Source: Bacillus sp. AFS098217
Lineage (GTDB): Bacteria; Bacillota; Bacilli; Bacillales; Bacillaceae_G
Assembly (NCBI RefSeq): GCF_002551815.1
Contig: NZ_NVPR01000054.1
Coordinates: 1-42,693, forward strand
Reading direction: 5' to 3'
Length of the DNA stretch: 42,693 nucleotides
Shown here piece after piece: positions 33,913-42,361 of this stretch. The notes under the pieces are model-generated. The model searched no databases, was not told where the DNA came from, and worked only from the letters and a program-made list of their open reading frames with translations. Position numbers and translations under genes: made by a program. The first letter of the stretch is position 1; each line of letters begins with the position of its first letter.

Positions 33913-34260
33913 TTAATTTTCATTTTCTAATTTAACTAATTTAGGTACATGCTCTCGATCATACTTTTTTGTATATTTCTTTCCATCTGGAGTAACAAAT
34001 TGTAGCGTAAATTCACCACAAACACCACTGTAAAAATTGAACTCACCTTGTGAATTCGAAATAGCGCGTTCTTCATTTGCGACTAAGTCTTCATAAATTT
34101 TAACATTCGATACAGGAAGGCTGTTATGATCTACAATAATTGACTGTATTTGAACAGCAACCGTTTTACATTCTTCACTTTCTTTGTTATATATAACAAT
34201 TGCTAGTGCTACAATTCCCACAATAATACATATTAACAAGGCTATTATTTTTTTCTTCAT
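33913..34260 (-). CDS. Membrane-anchored carboxypeptidase-regulatory-like domain protein
   Basis: A 115-residue protein with an N-terminal basic stretch and membrane anchor (ALLICIIVGIVALAIVIY, residues 7-24), and an extracellular beta-sandwich: V-A-V-Q-I-Q-S-I-I-V-D ... L-P-V-S-N-V-K-I-Y-E-D ... N-S-Q-G-E-F-N-F-Y-S-G. That G-x-F-x-F pattern is the transthyretin-like or carboxypeptidase-regulatory fold, often used for surface display. Two cysteines in the domain could form a disulfide. AGGAGGTTTATT gives a strong start. It lies 18 bases after the MocR gene and 12 before the SDR gene. Confidence 0.65.
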   Translation of the reverse strand: MKKKIIALLICIIVGIVALAIVIYNKESEECKTVAVQIQSIIVDHNSLPVSNVKIYEDLVANEERAISNSQGEFNFYSGVCGEFTLQFVTPDGKKYTKKYDREHVPKLVKLENEN

Positions 34261-34278
34261 AATAAACCTCCTAAAGTA

Positions 34279-35652
34279 TTAGTCTTTTTTAAAATGGAAA
34301 TCTACACGATTCACTTGTCTCATTTCCTCAATTACTTTATGAATTCCTACCTCGATTTTATCTTCTTTCACATTTGATACGTTGAGTTTTAAAAGTTTGT
34401 CCTTACGGAAAAAAGATAAATAATTTTTATCAATAGATTCTATATATATCTGATTTTGTCGTAAGTTCTTAATAAGCGTATCCGTAACTATACTTTTTTG
34501 TAATGATAAGCACGTATGGATTCCTATTTCGTTTCTTGCTCTATATGTAAACAAATGTTGATTTTCTTCATAAGCTTTTTCCAATGCCCCCGATAACATC
34601 TTAGATCTAGCATAGTAAGACAATCGAATTTTTTGTTTATGTCGTTCAAACATCCCGCTTTTTATATAGATTTCTAAAGCAGCTTGGGAAATCATTGAAC
34701 TATCAATATCTAATAGTTTTTTATATTTATGAAACGCCTCTGCAATAGAAGAAGGAATAACTGCCACGCCTACACGTAATCCTGGAAAAATAATTTTTGA
34801 ATAGCTTTTTAAATAGATTACATGGGAAGAATGATCGTAACGATACAGAGGATCTATCTTTGGATTTTGTTCTAAATCTGCTAAATAGTCATCTTCTACT
34901 ATAAATACATTGTATTTCTTTGCGAGAGAAATAATCTTTTCGTTTTCATTTTTAGAATAGGAAGTGCCAAGCGGATGATGAAATCTTGGAATTGTATAAA
35001 AGAACTTAATTTTTTCCGTCCGGAATATTCTTTCTAACTCATTTAAGTCAATACCTTCAGTAGTGCGTTCTATACCAATTACAGGAATGTTGTTTGTTTC
35101 TAGATATTCAATAAATAGATGATAACTTGGCTGTTCAATGAGTACTGTTTCATTTTGATTCGGAAATGGTATAGAGGTTAATATAACTAGTGCTTGTTGA
35201 ACTCCTGATGTAATAAAAATATTTTCTTCTTTTGTGAAGACTTGATAATTTGCTAGTTGCTTTTGCACAACTGCAATTAAAGATGGTAATCCTTTAGGTG
35301 TACCGTATATAAATAAATCATTCTTGTACGTGTCAATTGCCTTATTGATACAGTGCTGAAAATCTAAGTATGGAAATACATCTGGATCTGGAGCTGATGA
35401 AGCGAAATCAATTTTTTCTGTTTCATTTTCTTCATAATTCCCCATTTTCTTCACAACATAATATCCACTTTGGGGTACGGAATAAATAATATGACGCTTC
35501 TCTAATTCATGGAGCGCACGTATAATGGTTGCTTTGTTGCACTGATATTGCGATACCAGTGAACGTATAGACGGTAATTTCTTTCCTTCTTTTATCTCTC
35601 CTTTTTGAATCATGGTTTCTAACTCATTTAATACATTTAAATATTTATACAT
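34279..35652 (-). CDS. MocR/GabR-type regulator (GntR HTH fused to aminotransferase fold)
   Basis: A 457-residue PLP-binding regulator. The GntR winged helix (residues 1-70) has G-K-K-L-P-S-I-R-S-L-V-S-Q-Y-Q-C-N-K-A-T. The C-terminal class I aminotransferase fold has the PLP lysine in Y-L-K-S-Y-S-K-I-I-F-P-G-L-R-V-G (about 274-289), with the V-E-D-D-Y Asp upstream. Such proteins regulate vitamin B6 or amino-acid genes and usually sit divergent to their target. Here that is the DMT exporter, with two 12-bp palindromes between. GGAGGTGTAATC precedes the ATG. It leads an operon with the anchored protein and the SDR. Confidence 0.9.
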   Translation of the reverse strand: MYKYLNVLNELETMIQKGEIKEGKKLPSIRSLVSQYQCNKATIIRALHELEKRHIIYSVPQSGYYVVKKMGNYEENETEKIDFASSAPDPDVFPYLDFQHCINKAIDTYKNDLFIYGTPKGLPSLIAVVQKQLANYQVFTKEENIFITSGVQQALVILTSIPFPNQNETVLIEQPSYHLFIEYLETNNIPVIGIERTTEGIDLNELERIFRTEKIKFFYTIPRFHHPLGTSYSKNENEKIISLAKKYNVFIVEDDYLADLEQNPKIDPLYRYDHSSHVIYLKSYSKIIFPGLRVGVAVIPSSIAEAFHKYKKLLDIDSSMISQAALEIYIKSGMFERHKQKIRLSYYARSKMLSGALEKAYEENQHLFTYRARNEIGIHTCLSLQKSIVTDTLIKNLRQNQIYIESIDKNYLSFFRKDKLLKLNVSNVKEDKIEVGIHKVIEEMRQVNRVDFHFKKD

Positions 35653-35674
35653 GATTACACCTCCACATTCATTT

Positions 35675-35751
35675 TGTACCGGTACAGTTTATATTTGTTC
35701 ACATTGTAGCACTGACTTAGAAAGATTACCATGTACATATACTGGCCAGTA
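35675..35751. promoter_or_regulatory. Two palindromes between mocR and the DMT gene
   Basis: TGTACCGGTACA (35675-35686) and TACTGGCCAGTA (35740-35751) are perfect 12-bp palindromes, 65 bp apart centre to centre and related by TAC(C/T)GG. The first is close to the MocR start, the second 26 bases before the DMT start. They are probable MocR operators for both promoters; MocR proteins also use direct repeats, and TACYGG provides one. Confidence 0.5.
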
Positions 35752-35777
35752 ACAAATTAACTATATGAGGTGGTATT

Positions 35778-36716
35778 ATGAAAAACACAACAAAAGCATA
35801 TACAGCCGCATTACTATATGCATTTATTATCGGCTTTTCATTTATGTTTGTGAAATTAGCATTAACTGTTACAACTCCGATTGATATACTTGCCCATCGT
35901 TTCACGGTTGCTTTCTTAATAGCAACTATCCCGGTTCTTTTCGGGTTTATAAAATTAAATATTTCATTCAAAAACATACTTACACTTTTACCATTAGCGA
36001 TATTTTACCCGGCATTGTTCTTTGCTTTCCAAGCATTTGGTTTAGTATATACAAGTTCATCTGAAGCAGGGATTATACAAGCTGCCATTCCTATATTTAC
36101 AATGATTTTAGCGTCCTACTTCTTAAGGGAGTCTGCAAATACATGGCAAAAAATATCTGTACTCATTTCTGTAATTGGTGTCATTTATATATTTGTAATG
36201 AACGGTATGGAAACGCATGAAACTAGCTTTCTTGGTATTATTCTTATTCTGTTATCTGCATTATCATCTGCTTGCTATAATGTATTAGCTCGAAAAATGA
36301 CAAAGAAATTTAAATTAATTGACTTAACTTATATGATGACAGCAATTGGTTTTCTCAGTTTCAATTTTATGGCCATCATTGAACATATAAATAAAGGGAC
36401 ACTTAGCTTATACTTTACACCATTTACAAATGAAAGATTTCTTATATCTATTTTATATTTAGGCGTATTATCTTCCTTGCTAACTGCATTTTTATTAAAC
36501 TATTCATTAACTTATATCGAAGCAGCTAAAATGAGTGTTTTCAGCAACCTATCCACACTTATCACGATTATCGCAGGGGTTTTATTCTTGCACGAACAAA
36601 TTGCATATTATCATATCCTTGGCGGAATTCTAATTGTTCTTGGTGTAATAGGTACGAATTTTGGGAGTAAAAAAGGAGTTTCTACTAAAGAAAAGAATAC
36701 CTCTATTAGTAAATAA
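35778..36716 (+). CDS. DMT-superfamily exporter (EamA type)
   Basis: A 312-residue membrane protein with ten hydrophobic segments and two EamA repeats. Characteristic pieces are A-H-R-F-T-V-A-F in the first repeat, T-S-S-S-E-A-G-I-I-Q-A-A-I-P-I-F-T (about 93-109), and Y-I-E-A-A-K-M-S-V-F-S-N-L in the second. It exports amino acids or metabolites; the divergent MocR regulator suggests an amino acid or amine. The ATG follows ATGAGGTGGTATT. The last 20 residues are polar and cytoplasmic. Confidence 0.9.
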   Translation: MKNTTKAYTAALLYAFIIGFSFMFVKLALTVTTPIDILAHRFTVAFLIATIPVLFGFIKLNISFKNILTLLPLAIFYPALFFAFQAFGLVYTSSSEAGIIQAAIPIFTMILASYFLRESANTWQKISVLISVIGVIYIFVMNGMETHETSFLGIILILLSALSSACYNVLARKMTKKFKLIDLTYMMTAIGFLSFNFMAIIEHINKGTLSLYFTPFTNERFLISILYLGVLSSLLTAFLLNYSLTYIEAAKMSVFSNLSTLITIIAGVLFLHEQIAYYHILGGILIVLGVIGTNFGSKKGVSTKEKNTSISK

Positions 36717-36929
36717 AAAAGTGAGGGATATATGGTGCAACAATCAAATACTATTGATATCAGTAAATGTGTTTTGTAGAAAAAGAACTCGAGTTACTCG
36801 AGCAAATATAAGTAAATAACAATCTACTATCTAATCCATGAAAAGCTGTAAAGTTATTTAAAAGACAATAAAAGAGCGAAGGAATTACCTCTGTTCTTAT
36901 AGAGTTTTAATATACTAGGAGGAATTATA

Positions 36930-37394
36930 ATGGTTGAATTAAAACCTATGAGTCAAGAAAATTTTCAACAGTATATTATGAAAGCTATTGATAACTATGC
37001 AAAAGAAAAGATCACTTCTGGAAATTGGAATGAAGATGAAGCAATCGACCTATCCAGAAAAACATTTACCGAACTGTTACCACAAGGTGAAAAGTCTGAG
37101 TTTAATTACTTATTTTCTATTTTTCACGACCAAAACATAGTTGGTATGATCTGGATTGCTCAAAAATCACCTATAAATCATGATGAAGGCTATATTTATG
37201 ATTTTATTATCTTTGAGCAATACCAAGGGCTAGGATATGGCAAGAAAGCGATGAAAGAAATCGAAATTCTTGCTAAAGAATTAGGAATGAAAAAAATTTC
37301 TCTTCACGTTTTTGGCCATAACACAATTGCACGTGAATTATATGAAAAGTTAGGTTATGAAATTACGAATATAACGATGGTAAAATCAATTTAA
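36930..37394 (+). CDS. GNAT family N-acetyltransferase
   Basis: A 154-residue GNAT protein. The CoA motif is Y-Q-G-L-G-Y-G-K-K-A-M-K-E (about residues 97-109), with Q-G-L-G-Y-G as the pyrophosphate loop; the late N-x-I-A-R-E-L-Y-E-K-L-G-Y block is complete. AGGAGGAATTATA is a perfect start. Single gene. The 210 bases before it hold only a nonsense-rich stretch with two CTCGAG sites three bases apart (about 36788-36803). Substrate unknown. Confidence 0.85.
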   Translation: MVELKPMSQENFQQYIMKAIDNYAKEKITSGNWNEDEAIDLSRKTFTELLPQGEKSEFNYLFSIFHDQNIVGMIWIAQKSPINHDEGYIYDFIIFEQYQGLGYGKKAMKEIEILAKELGMKKISLHVFGHNTIARELYEKLGYEITNITMVKSI

Positions 37395-37483
37395 AAAGCT
37401 ATTGTATTACTTCATATAGAATGGATGGATCTCTTTGTACAGTCTCATCCTGAAAGGAATTAAACCTTTTTATAAAAATTAAA

Positions 37484-37526
37484 AGCGTGTTTTAAGAAAT
37501 CTTTTTTTCAAAACACGCTCTTTTTC
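37484..37526 (+). terminator. Rho-independent terminator
   Basis: AGCGTGTTTT (37484-37493) pairs perfectly with AAAACACGCT (37510-37519), followed by CTTTTTC. It ends the GNAT gene. Confidence 0.85.
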
Positions 37527-37689
37527 ATTTTTATGTTATTAGTAATAATTTCATCAAACTTTCAAACTAAGATTTGAATTATTCCATACAAATAAATTAA
37601 GGACAACATATTACTGCTGGAGTTAGTATAGTCATATAGACGCAACTTAGTTAAGTCCTTACAATGGATTTCAAGGAGGAAGTGTCCGT

Positions 37690-37831
37690 ATGACAAACAA
37701 GAAATTTAATGAAGAGTTTAAAAAAATGGAGGTTGCATTATATCGTTCGGGACAACCTGTAAAAGCATTAAGCAGCGAGTATGGCGTATCAGAAGTAACC
37801 ATTTATGAATAGATTAAAACATATTTTTCAG
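37690..37831 (+). mobile_element. IS3-family (IS150-like) orfA fragment
   Basis: From ATG 37690 (AAGGAGGAAGTGTCCGT before it) the frame encodes MTNKKFNEEFKKMEVALYRS, then GQPVKALSSEYGVSEVTIYE and TAG at 37810, continuing in frame as IKTYF. This is the N-terminal helix-turn-helix of an IS3-type OrfA (S-E-Y-G-V-S-E-V-T-I-Y-x-W), with TAG in place of the expected Trp codon. Only about 45 codons remain; orfB and the inverted ends are not visible. A dead remnant. Confidence 0.7.
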
Positions 37832-37920
37832 TGGCCTCATTTGTTTCAAAGTCTTTTTTGTTTATATAGTCTATGTAAAACAAACAGATATTTAAAATTC
37901 TCTATCTCATAAATTGAAAT

Positions 37921-38259
37921 CTAGTTTTTTTGATTACTACCTTCTTCATACATATAAATGGCGTTGCCTCCTTGTATTAATACGACTACGCGGTCATTCT
38001 TTTTGTATTCAATCATTGCACCTTCTTCTTTTTGTATTTTCCATCCAGCTAACCAAAGTCCTGCTTTATAATCAAAAGATAAACCGTTCGAAAAACATGT
38101 CCCTCTGTATTCAAAATCCTTATGTTCTTTCTGTTGTATATATTCCGCACGAGCAGGAACTGGGAACCCATTTATCTTTGATTCAGTTGTTCGATTATAA
38201 AAAAACAAAAATCCGATTGTAACTACTATTGATATTGTGTATAACCATTTCCGCTTCAT
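37921..38259 (-). CDS. Small membrane-anchored hypothetical protein
   Basis: A 112-residue protein from ATG 38259: basic head MKRKWL, an N-terminal anchor (YTISIVVTIGFLFFYN, residues 7-22), and an extracellular domain of about 90 residues ending in a Lys/Glu-rich tail. The central F-E-Y-R-G-T-C-F-S-N-G-L-S-F-D-Y and W-L-A-G-W-K block is the most distinctive feature; I do not recognise the family. AAAGGGG lies about 14 bases before the ATG, and the TTG four codons upstream touches that site, so the start is uncertain by four residues. Confidence 0.6.
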   Translation of the reverse strand: MKRKWLYTISIVVTIGFLFFYNRTTESKINGFPVPARAEYIQQKEHKDFEYRGTCFSNGLSFDYKAGLWLAGWKIQKEEGAMIEYKKNDRVVVLIQGGNAIYMYEEGSNQKN

Positions 38260-38382
38260 TATATTTAGCAACCCCTTTAATCCGCTTTTTTGAACAAATT
38301 GAAAATTTATCCTTCACTCCCATCCGTCTTCATTATATTATAATTTTTCATTATAAAAACATTGAGAGAAAAGGGAATTTTC

Positions 38383-38506
38383 ACGAAATTAAAGAAGGTA
38401 TTAGTTGGTTCCGCATTGTCACTTGGTCTGATACTTAGTCAAATGTCACCTACAAGTGCGGAAGAAAAAAATCGGTTCTGGTGCGAAAATCCCAAAATTC
38501 TTGTAA
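38383..38506 (+). pseudogene. Secreted-protein gene remnant (lost start, frameshift)
   Basis: AAAAGGGAATTTTC is followed by ACG AAA TTA AAG AAG, where an ATG would be expected at 38383, then K-V-L-V-G-S-A-L-S-L-G-L-I-L-S-Q and M-S-P-T-S-A-E-E: a classical signal peptide with a cleavage site after TSA. At the seven-A run (about 38465-38471) the frame changes; one A fewer gives EEKIGSGAKIPKFL and a stop at 38504. So an ATG-to-ACG change, an indel and a 3' truncation. The identity of the secreted protein cannot be told. Confidence 0.5.
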
Positions 38507-38562
38507 ATAATCTTTTAAACTTGAACATACTGATACTATTACTCTAAAGAAGATGTCCTTCT

Positions 38563-39140
38563 TCATATATTTGCACCAGAACCCAAAATTTCAGGTTCCT
38601 CATTTAACAGATCTGCCAAAAATAAAAGTTGTGGAAAAGGCTCTAAAATTAAATCTTTGTTAAAATCCTCTTTCAATAAAGCTAGTCCGTTTTGATCTAA
38701 ATACTCGTTTAATGTAGTTTGATGACTACAAATTAGTTCAATATCTTTAGGTGAAAGTAGTAATAGCCCATGCGTTTCAGAGGATGGTTTCGGTTTAGTT
38801 TCGGAAAATGAAAGATACATAACTGGTAAAGATTTATCTGGGCTTCCAATAATTAAAATGGGTGCTATTTCATCAACAACTTGTATTTTGTTATATTGCC
38901 CATGACATTTCTCTTTATAATATGTAATCGGTGAACTTTTAGGTGTAATAATCATAGAGGCTTCTTCATATACTTCACGTTTAGCTGTTTCTAAGCTGGT
39001 TTCATCCCCTTCTCTATGTCCACATAGCCTTACTACACTAATCTATCTCCTCTTTTCGTTGGACCAACTTGAAAAACAAATAAATTTTTGTATAAAACAT
39101 ATGCTCCCGATGTCCGTACATTTTTGTTTATATCCAACAT
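38563..39140 (-). pseudogene. NUDIX hydrolase, one-base frameshift
   Basis: Starts at ATG 39140 after GGAGGGAGAAG: M-L-D-I-N-K-N-V-R-T-S-G-A-Y-V-L-Y, then F-Q-V-G-P-T-K-R-G-D-R-L and a stop. One added G at about 39038 gives G-V-V-R-L-C-G-H-R-E-G-D-E and T-S-L-E-T-A-K-R-E-V-Y-E-E-A, a good Nudix box, running on without a break to 38563. The repaired protein is about 192 residues. Position 21 of the box is Ser instead of Gly. As given, only a 130-residue C-terminal piece starting at an internal Met (38955) is open, which lacks the active site. Confidence 0.75.
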
Positions 39141-39219
39141 TCTTCTCCCTCCAAAGTAAATAAATACAATTTTGTATAGAAAGATATGAATCTTTTGTAA
39201 TTAGTTTACCATAATTTTA

Positions 39220-39777
39220 TTATGAAGATTTAATATCCTTTGCAATCCAATTTACAGCATCCAAAAGATTATCCGCTATATATTGAGGAACTATTCCTTG
39301 CCACGCGCTTCTATATTTTGTTAAGGAGCTTTCTCCCCATCCTGTTTTCACTAAAATCTTTTTTGCTCCTGCCTTCTCCGCAGCAATCATATCTGAACTC
39401 CCCGTATCTCCAACCACATAGCATTCCCTCAAACTCAAATTATGTTCCTGTGCAGCTTTTAAAAGTAATCCAATATTGGGTTTTTGACATTCACAGCTAT
39501 CACTAGGCTTATGTGGGCAATAATACATACCATATATACATGCAGATTGTTTTTTTAATGATTGTTCCATCATTTTAAATCCTATTAACAGTTCTTTTTC
39601 AGTAAAATATCCTCTTCCGATTCTAGTTTGATTTGTAAACAGGAACACTTTTATTCTTAAAGTATTTAAAATTCGAATTGCTTTTGGGGTAAAATCATAT
39701 AGAGTAAATTCATATGGATGCATTCCTCCTCCGGTACCTCCAATTGTACCATCACGATCTAAAAAGACAGCTTTCAC
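39220..39777 (-). CDS. HAD-IIIA phosphatase (GmhB-like histidinol/heptose phosphatase)
   Basis: A 185-residue HAD phosphatase. Motif I is D-R-D-G-T (residues 7-11, nucleophile Asp), motif II F-T-N-Q-T-R (about 47-52), and motif III/IV G-D-T-G-S-S-D-M (about 122-129). A zinc loop C-P-H-K-P-S-D-S-C-E-C-Q-K-P (about 87-100) marks the GmhB/HisB-N subgroup that dephosphorylates sugar or amino-alcohol phosphates. No heptose or histidine genes are near, so the substrate is open. It begins with GTG 39777 after GGGGGAGTAAAA. It is 79 bases before the NUDIX pseudogene, in the same direction. Confidence 0.9.
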   Translation of the reverse strand: MKAVFLDRDGTIGGTGGGMHPYEFTLYDFTPKAIRILNTLRIKVFLFTNQTRIGRGYFTEKELLIGFKMMEQSLKKQSACIYGMYYCPHKPSDSCECQKPNIGLLLKAAQEHNLSLRECYVVGDTGSSDMIAAEKAGAKKILVKTGWGESSLTKYRSAWQGIVPQYIADNLLDAVNWIAKDIKSS

Positions 39778-39907
39778 TTTTTACTCCCCCAATTATTAAC
39801 AAGTTTATATAATTTAAAATCAATCAAAGTAGGTATTTACGATTTCTTGAAGAATTTTATATTTATCAATTACAGATCGGTATAAAGATTATCTTCACTA
39901 TAAATCT

Positions 39908-40161
39908 ATGAAAAGGTGGTTAGCTACAATTGTGACAGTGAATAAAGAAACAGAATTACATTCTACTTTGAAAGTTGAAAGTAGATTACCCGCTTCCTAC
40001 ACGATTTTTATTTTTGCTTTACTTTACTCATTTCTAGACTCGGTGATTCTTTGTATACCTTTGCTCTGCCTTGGATTGCTTATCATCTAACAGGATCCGC
40101 AGTCATTATGAGTTCACTTTTTGCTATTAATTGTATTACTTACTTTCTACGTTACATTTGA
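39908..40161 (+). pseudogene. MFS transporter N-terminal remnant, frameshifted
   Basis: ATG 39908 reads a polar head, then S-Y-T-I-F-I-F-A-L-L-Y-S-F-L; at about 40045 the frame changes and continues as G-D-S-L-Y-T-F-A-L-P-W-I-A-Y-H-L-T-G-S and V-I-M-S-S-L-F-A-I-N before a stop at 40159-40161. The A-x-P-W-I-A-Y-H-L-T-G-S-A pattern is typical of the first two membrane segments of MefA-like MFS exporters. Only about 80 of some 400 codons remain. It lies next to a MerR/BmrR-type regulator, which often controls exporters. Confidence 0.5.
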
Positions 40162-40172
40162 CAATGGTTATT

Positions 40173-40211
40173 AAGCAGAAAAAAAGCACTATACATGTGC
40201 TTTTTTCTGCT
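40173..40211. terminator. Perfect 16-bp bidirectional terminator
   Basis: AAGCAGAAAAAAGCAC (40173-40188) pairs perfectly with GTGCTTTTTTCTGCTT (40196-40211) around a 7-base loop. It lies just after the MerR stop and after the MFS remnant, in convergent orientation. Confidence 0.9.
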
Positions 40212-40218
40212 TAATCTT

Positions 40219-41034
40219 TCATTTTTTAATCGGATAACAAACTTCTGTAACCCACTTATTAGGATCCGCTTCTATCGCTGGACTGACATGATATATATTA
40301 AACATAGGCCCTGCTAACTCATACCCTTCAGATTCAATCCATTTTGCAGCAGCTTCATTTACTGCTGTCATTTGTTCGTAACTTCCACTTACTGTAATGG
40401 AAGCTATTAAAGATGAATCCACATTTTTAAACGCAACGTTTTTTGTACTTTCATATTCCCCTACTACATTCATTTGTATTTCTACATCTACATCTTTTTC
40501 CTTATACTCTTTGTCATGAAATACAGCCAAACTATAACTTGGATTAGCTATATTTACATTTTCCAATCTTATTTCTTGCATTAGTATATTCCATAACTCA
40601 CCTTCACAATTATAAGATGGAATCACTTTCCGAACGCTCGCCACTTTTCTCTCTGGAATCTTTTTTATAGCAACATGGTAACTCATCTCAACAACATCCT
40701 CTCTCATTGTTTTTATTGAGTCTTCGAGGAGGCGTAACTGTTTTTGAAGATTATTCATTTCTTCTTTTATTTGAGAATTACGAATAAAGAAATGTTCTTT
40801 TATAGATTCTAAGTTTTCATTACTATCTAATATTTCTTTAATAGCTGCTATGCTAAATCCCATTGCTTTTAAATTTTGAATTTGATTTACTTTCTTTAAT
40901 TGTGCAGCCGAATAATAACGGTAGCCCGTTTGAATATCAATTTTTTCTGGATTTAGTAGTTCCATCTTATCGTAATGTCTCAACATTCGAACACTAATTG
41001 AAGAAAGTTTCGAAAAATCTCCTATTCTAAACAT
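40219..41034 (-). CDS. MerR-family regulator with GyrI-like effector domain (BmrR type)
   Basis: A 271-residue MerR activator. The N-terminal winged helix is F-R-I-G-D-F-S-K-L-S-S-I-S-V-R-M-L-R-H-Y-D (residues 2-22), then G-Y-R-Y-Y-S; a coiled coil follows (about 75-120). The C-terminal 150 residues form a GyrI-like ligand domain (P-E-R-K-V-A-S-V-R ... K-W-I-E-S-E-G-Y), as in BmrR, which binds lipophilic cations. AGGAGGAACTA precedes the ATG. Its promoter has the 19-bp spacer of MerR-controlled promoters, so it probably activates itself. Confidence 0.9.
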   Translation of the reverse strand: MFRIGDFSKLSSISVRMLRHYDKMELLNPEKIDIQTGYRYYSAAQLKKVNQIQNLKAMGFSIAAIKEILDSNENLESIKEHFFIRNSQIKEEMNNLQKQLRLLEDSIKTMREDVVEMSYHVAIKKIPERKVASVRKVIPSYNCEGELWNILMQEIRLENVNIANPSYSLAVFHDKEYKEKDVDVEIQMNVVGEYESTKNVAFKNVDSSLIASITVSGSYEQMTAVNEAAAKWIESEGYELAGPMFNIYHVSPAIEADPNKWVTEVCYPIKK

Positions 41035-41076
41035 TAGTTCCTCCTATATGTTACTGTTATTTCGAAGCTCAAATAT

Positions 41077-41107
41077 AGTTTAAACAATGACATAATGTGA
41101 GAGTCAA
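41077..41107 (-). promoter_or_regulatory. MerR-type promoter of the MerR gene
   Basis: On the minus strand TTGACT (41102-41107) and TAAACT (41077-41082) are 19 bp apart, the over-long spacer that MerR proteins correct by unwinding. The spacer begins CTCACATTATGT, which resembles other Bacillus MerR sites. Confidence 0.55.
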
Positions 41108-41192
41108 TTGACACTTATAAAAAATATTTCCCAGTACAAATATTATGTGTAATTGGACATGTAACAGTAATTATTTTTATCTACAATTCTTT

Positions 41193-41225
41193 TTACTATG
41201 TTATAATTATATAATAACATAGTAA
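41193..41225. promoter_or_regulatory. Perfect 12-bp-arm palindrome, likely operator
   Basis: TTACTATGTTAT (41193-41204) and ATAACATAGTAA (41214-41225) are perfect reverse complements with a 9-base spacer. The size and symmetry suit a TetR- or MarR-type repressor. It lies directly before the decayed plus-strand gene at 41227. Confidence 0.55.
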
Positions 41226-41226
41226 T

Positions 41227-41525
41227 ATGGATACGTTTAACAAACGAATCATGAATATGATATCCGTTTCCAATCAAAGACGACTCAAAATGGATTCTTT
41301 CATTACATATAACATCTCTTATTATTTTATCGACATAGCAAGTTGCATTACCATTCGTATTGGGATATCATCTGTATTTGCGATAATGTATCCTGGTGCC
41401 CACCATTATCCTATGTTACCGAACGTTTTCGAGGTATTTCAAACCATGTTATTAGCATTGATTTAATTATATTTTACCCTAAAGCAATATATAACAATTT
41501 AAAGAGATTTAGGGTACCCTTTTGA
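41227..41525 (+). pseudogene. Decayed membrane-protein fragment
   Basis: Two overlapping frames each carry protein-like text: I-T-I-R-I-G-I-S-S-V-F-A-I-M-Y-P-G-A in the first and L-S-Y-V-T-E-R-F-R-G-I-S-N-H-V-I-S-I in the second (ending 41525). Joined they resemble a loop-and-helix stretch of an MFS-type carrier, but too little is left to be sure. There is no good ribosome binding site. The perfect operator palindrome just upstream suggests a once-regulated gene. Confidence 0.3.
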
Positions 41526-41526
41526 A

Positions 41527-41568
41527 ACAATTCTTAGAACCCTTAATATAAAGGATTCTAAGAATTGT
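41527..41568. terminator. Hairpin at the end of the 41.6-42.4 kb gene
   Basis: ACAATTCTTAGAA (41527-41539) pairs perfectly with TTCTAAGAATTGT (41556-41568), with CCCTT/AAGG able to extend the stem. The T run is weak on either strand. Confidence 0.6.
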
Positions 41569-42361
41569 CTGAACTTGAATTTAGTATTTTAAAATCTATA
41601 GAAAACATTTCTTTTTTCGGTAGAATTAAATGACTCTCTTTCAAGTTTTCCTTTAAATCATGGGCATATAAAATATTATCGCCGTTTTCAGTAAAACTTC
41701 CTGGCGATAGAGAATATAGGTAATGACCTAACAATTTAGTTCTGAATACTTTCGAAGATTTTGGATACTTATATTCTTTCAATAAATTAAAATTTTTATC
41801 ATATTCTACAATATGACCTTCAACAAAAGTTACATAGTATTTATCTTCATATGCATGCACTCCAACTGTATTAGAATAAGGTAGCTCGATGTATCTTGTA
41901 GTTAGAGTACTCTTGTTAAAAATACTGAGTTTTTTTCAGAACTAAAGATGATTTCATCATTAGTTTCAATAAAATTTTCAGGTGAACCAAAAGTCTCAAA
42001 ACTATATTCTTTCAATTCCCCCGTATCAATATTAACTGTATAGAGAAGACTTTTCTGCTCATGGGTAAAATCATTAAAAACGTAAGCTGTGCGCTTTGAT
42101 TGATCATAATCGATTTGTGCAATATAACCTACTAATTTAATCTGGTGATTAATATTGGTACCTTTAATAAGTAAAGTAGAGTCTTTCAGATCATCATTTA
42201 AACCTTTAATTACTATATTATCATCTTCGTAAATTGCAGAAACTCCGGATTTTTCTTTTTCTCGTGCCAATTCAACTTTATTCTTTTGATCAATAAAAGC
42301 ACGATTACCATTGGTAACGGAAGATAAAACAAATTTATCTTTATTTTTTATAGTATCAAAT
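41558..42361 (-). pseudogene. Beta-propeller-like hypothetical protein, frameshifted and 5'-incomplete
   Basis: The upstream frame (to 42361) reads D-T-I-K-N-K-D-K-F-V-L-S-S-V-T and then W-D40-like strand repeats: I-K-G-L-N-D-D-L-K-D-S-T-L-L-I-K-G, Y-V-F-N-D, L-L-Y-T-V-N-I-D-T-G-E-L-K. In a seven-T run (41930-41936, plus strand) the frame changes; one more base gives S-S-E-K-K-L-S-I-F-N-K-S-T-L-T-T-R-Y-I-E-L, joining the second frame down to 41558. No start codon lies within the open frame before a stop at about 42362, so the N-terminus, probably a signal or anchor, is also lost. The Y/D-rich repeated strands suggest a secreted or surface propeller. Confidence 0.6.
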
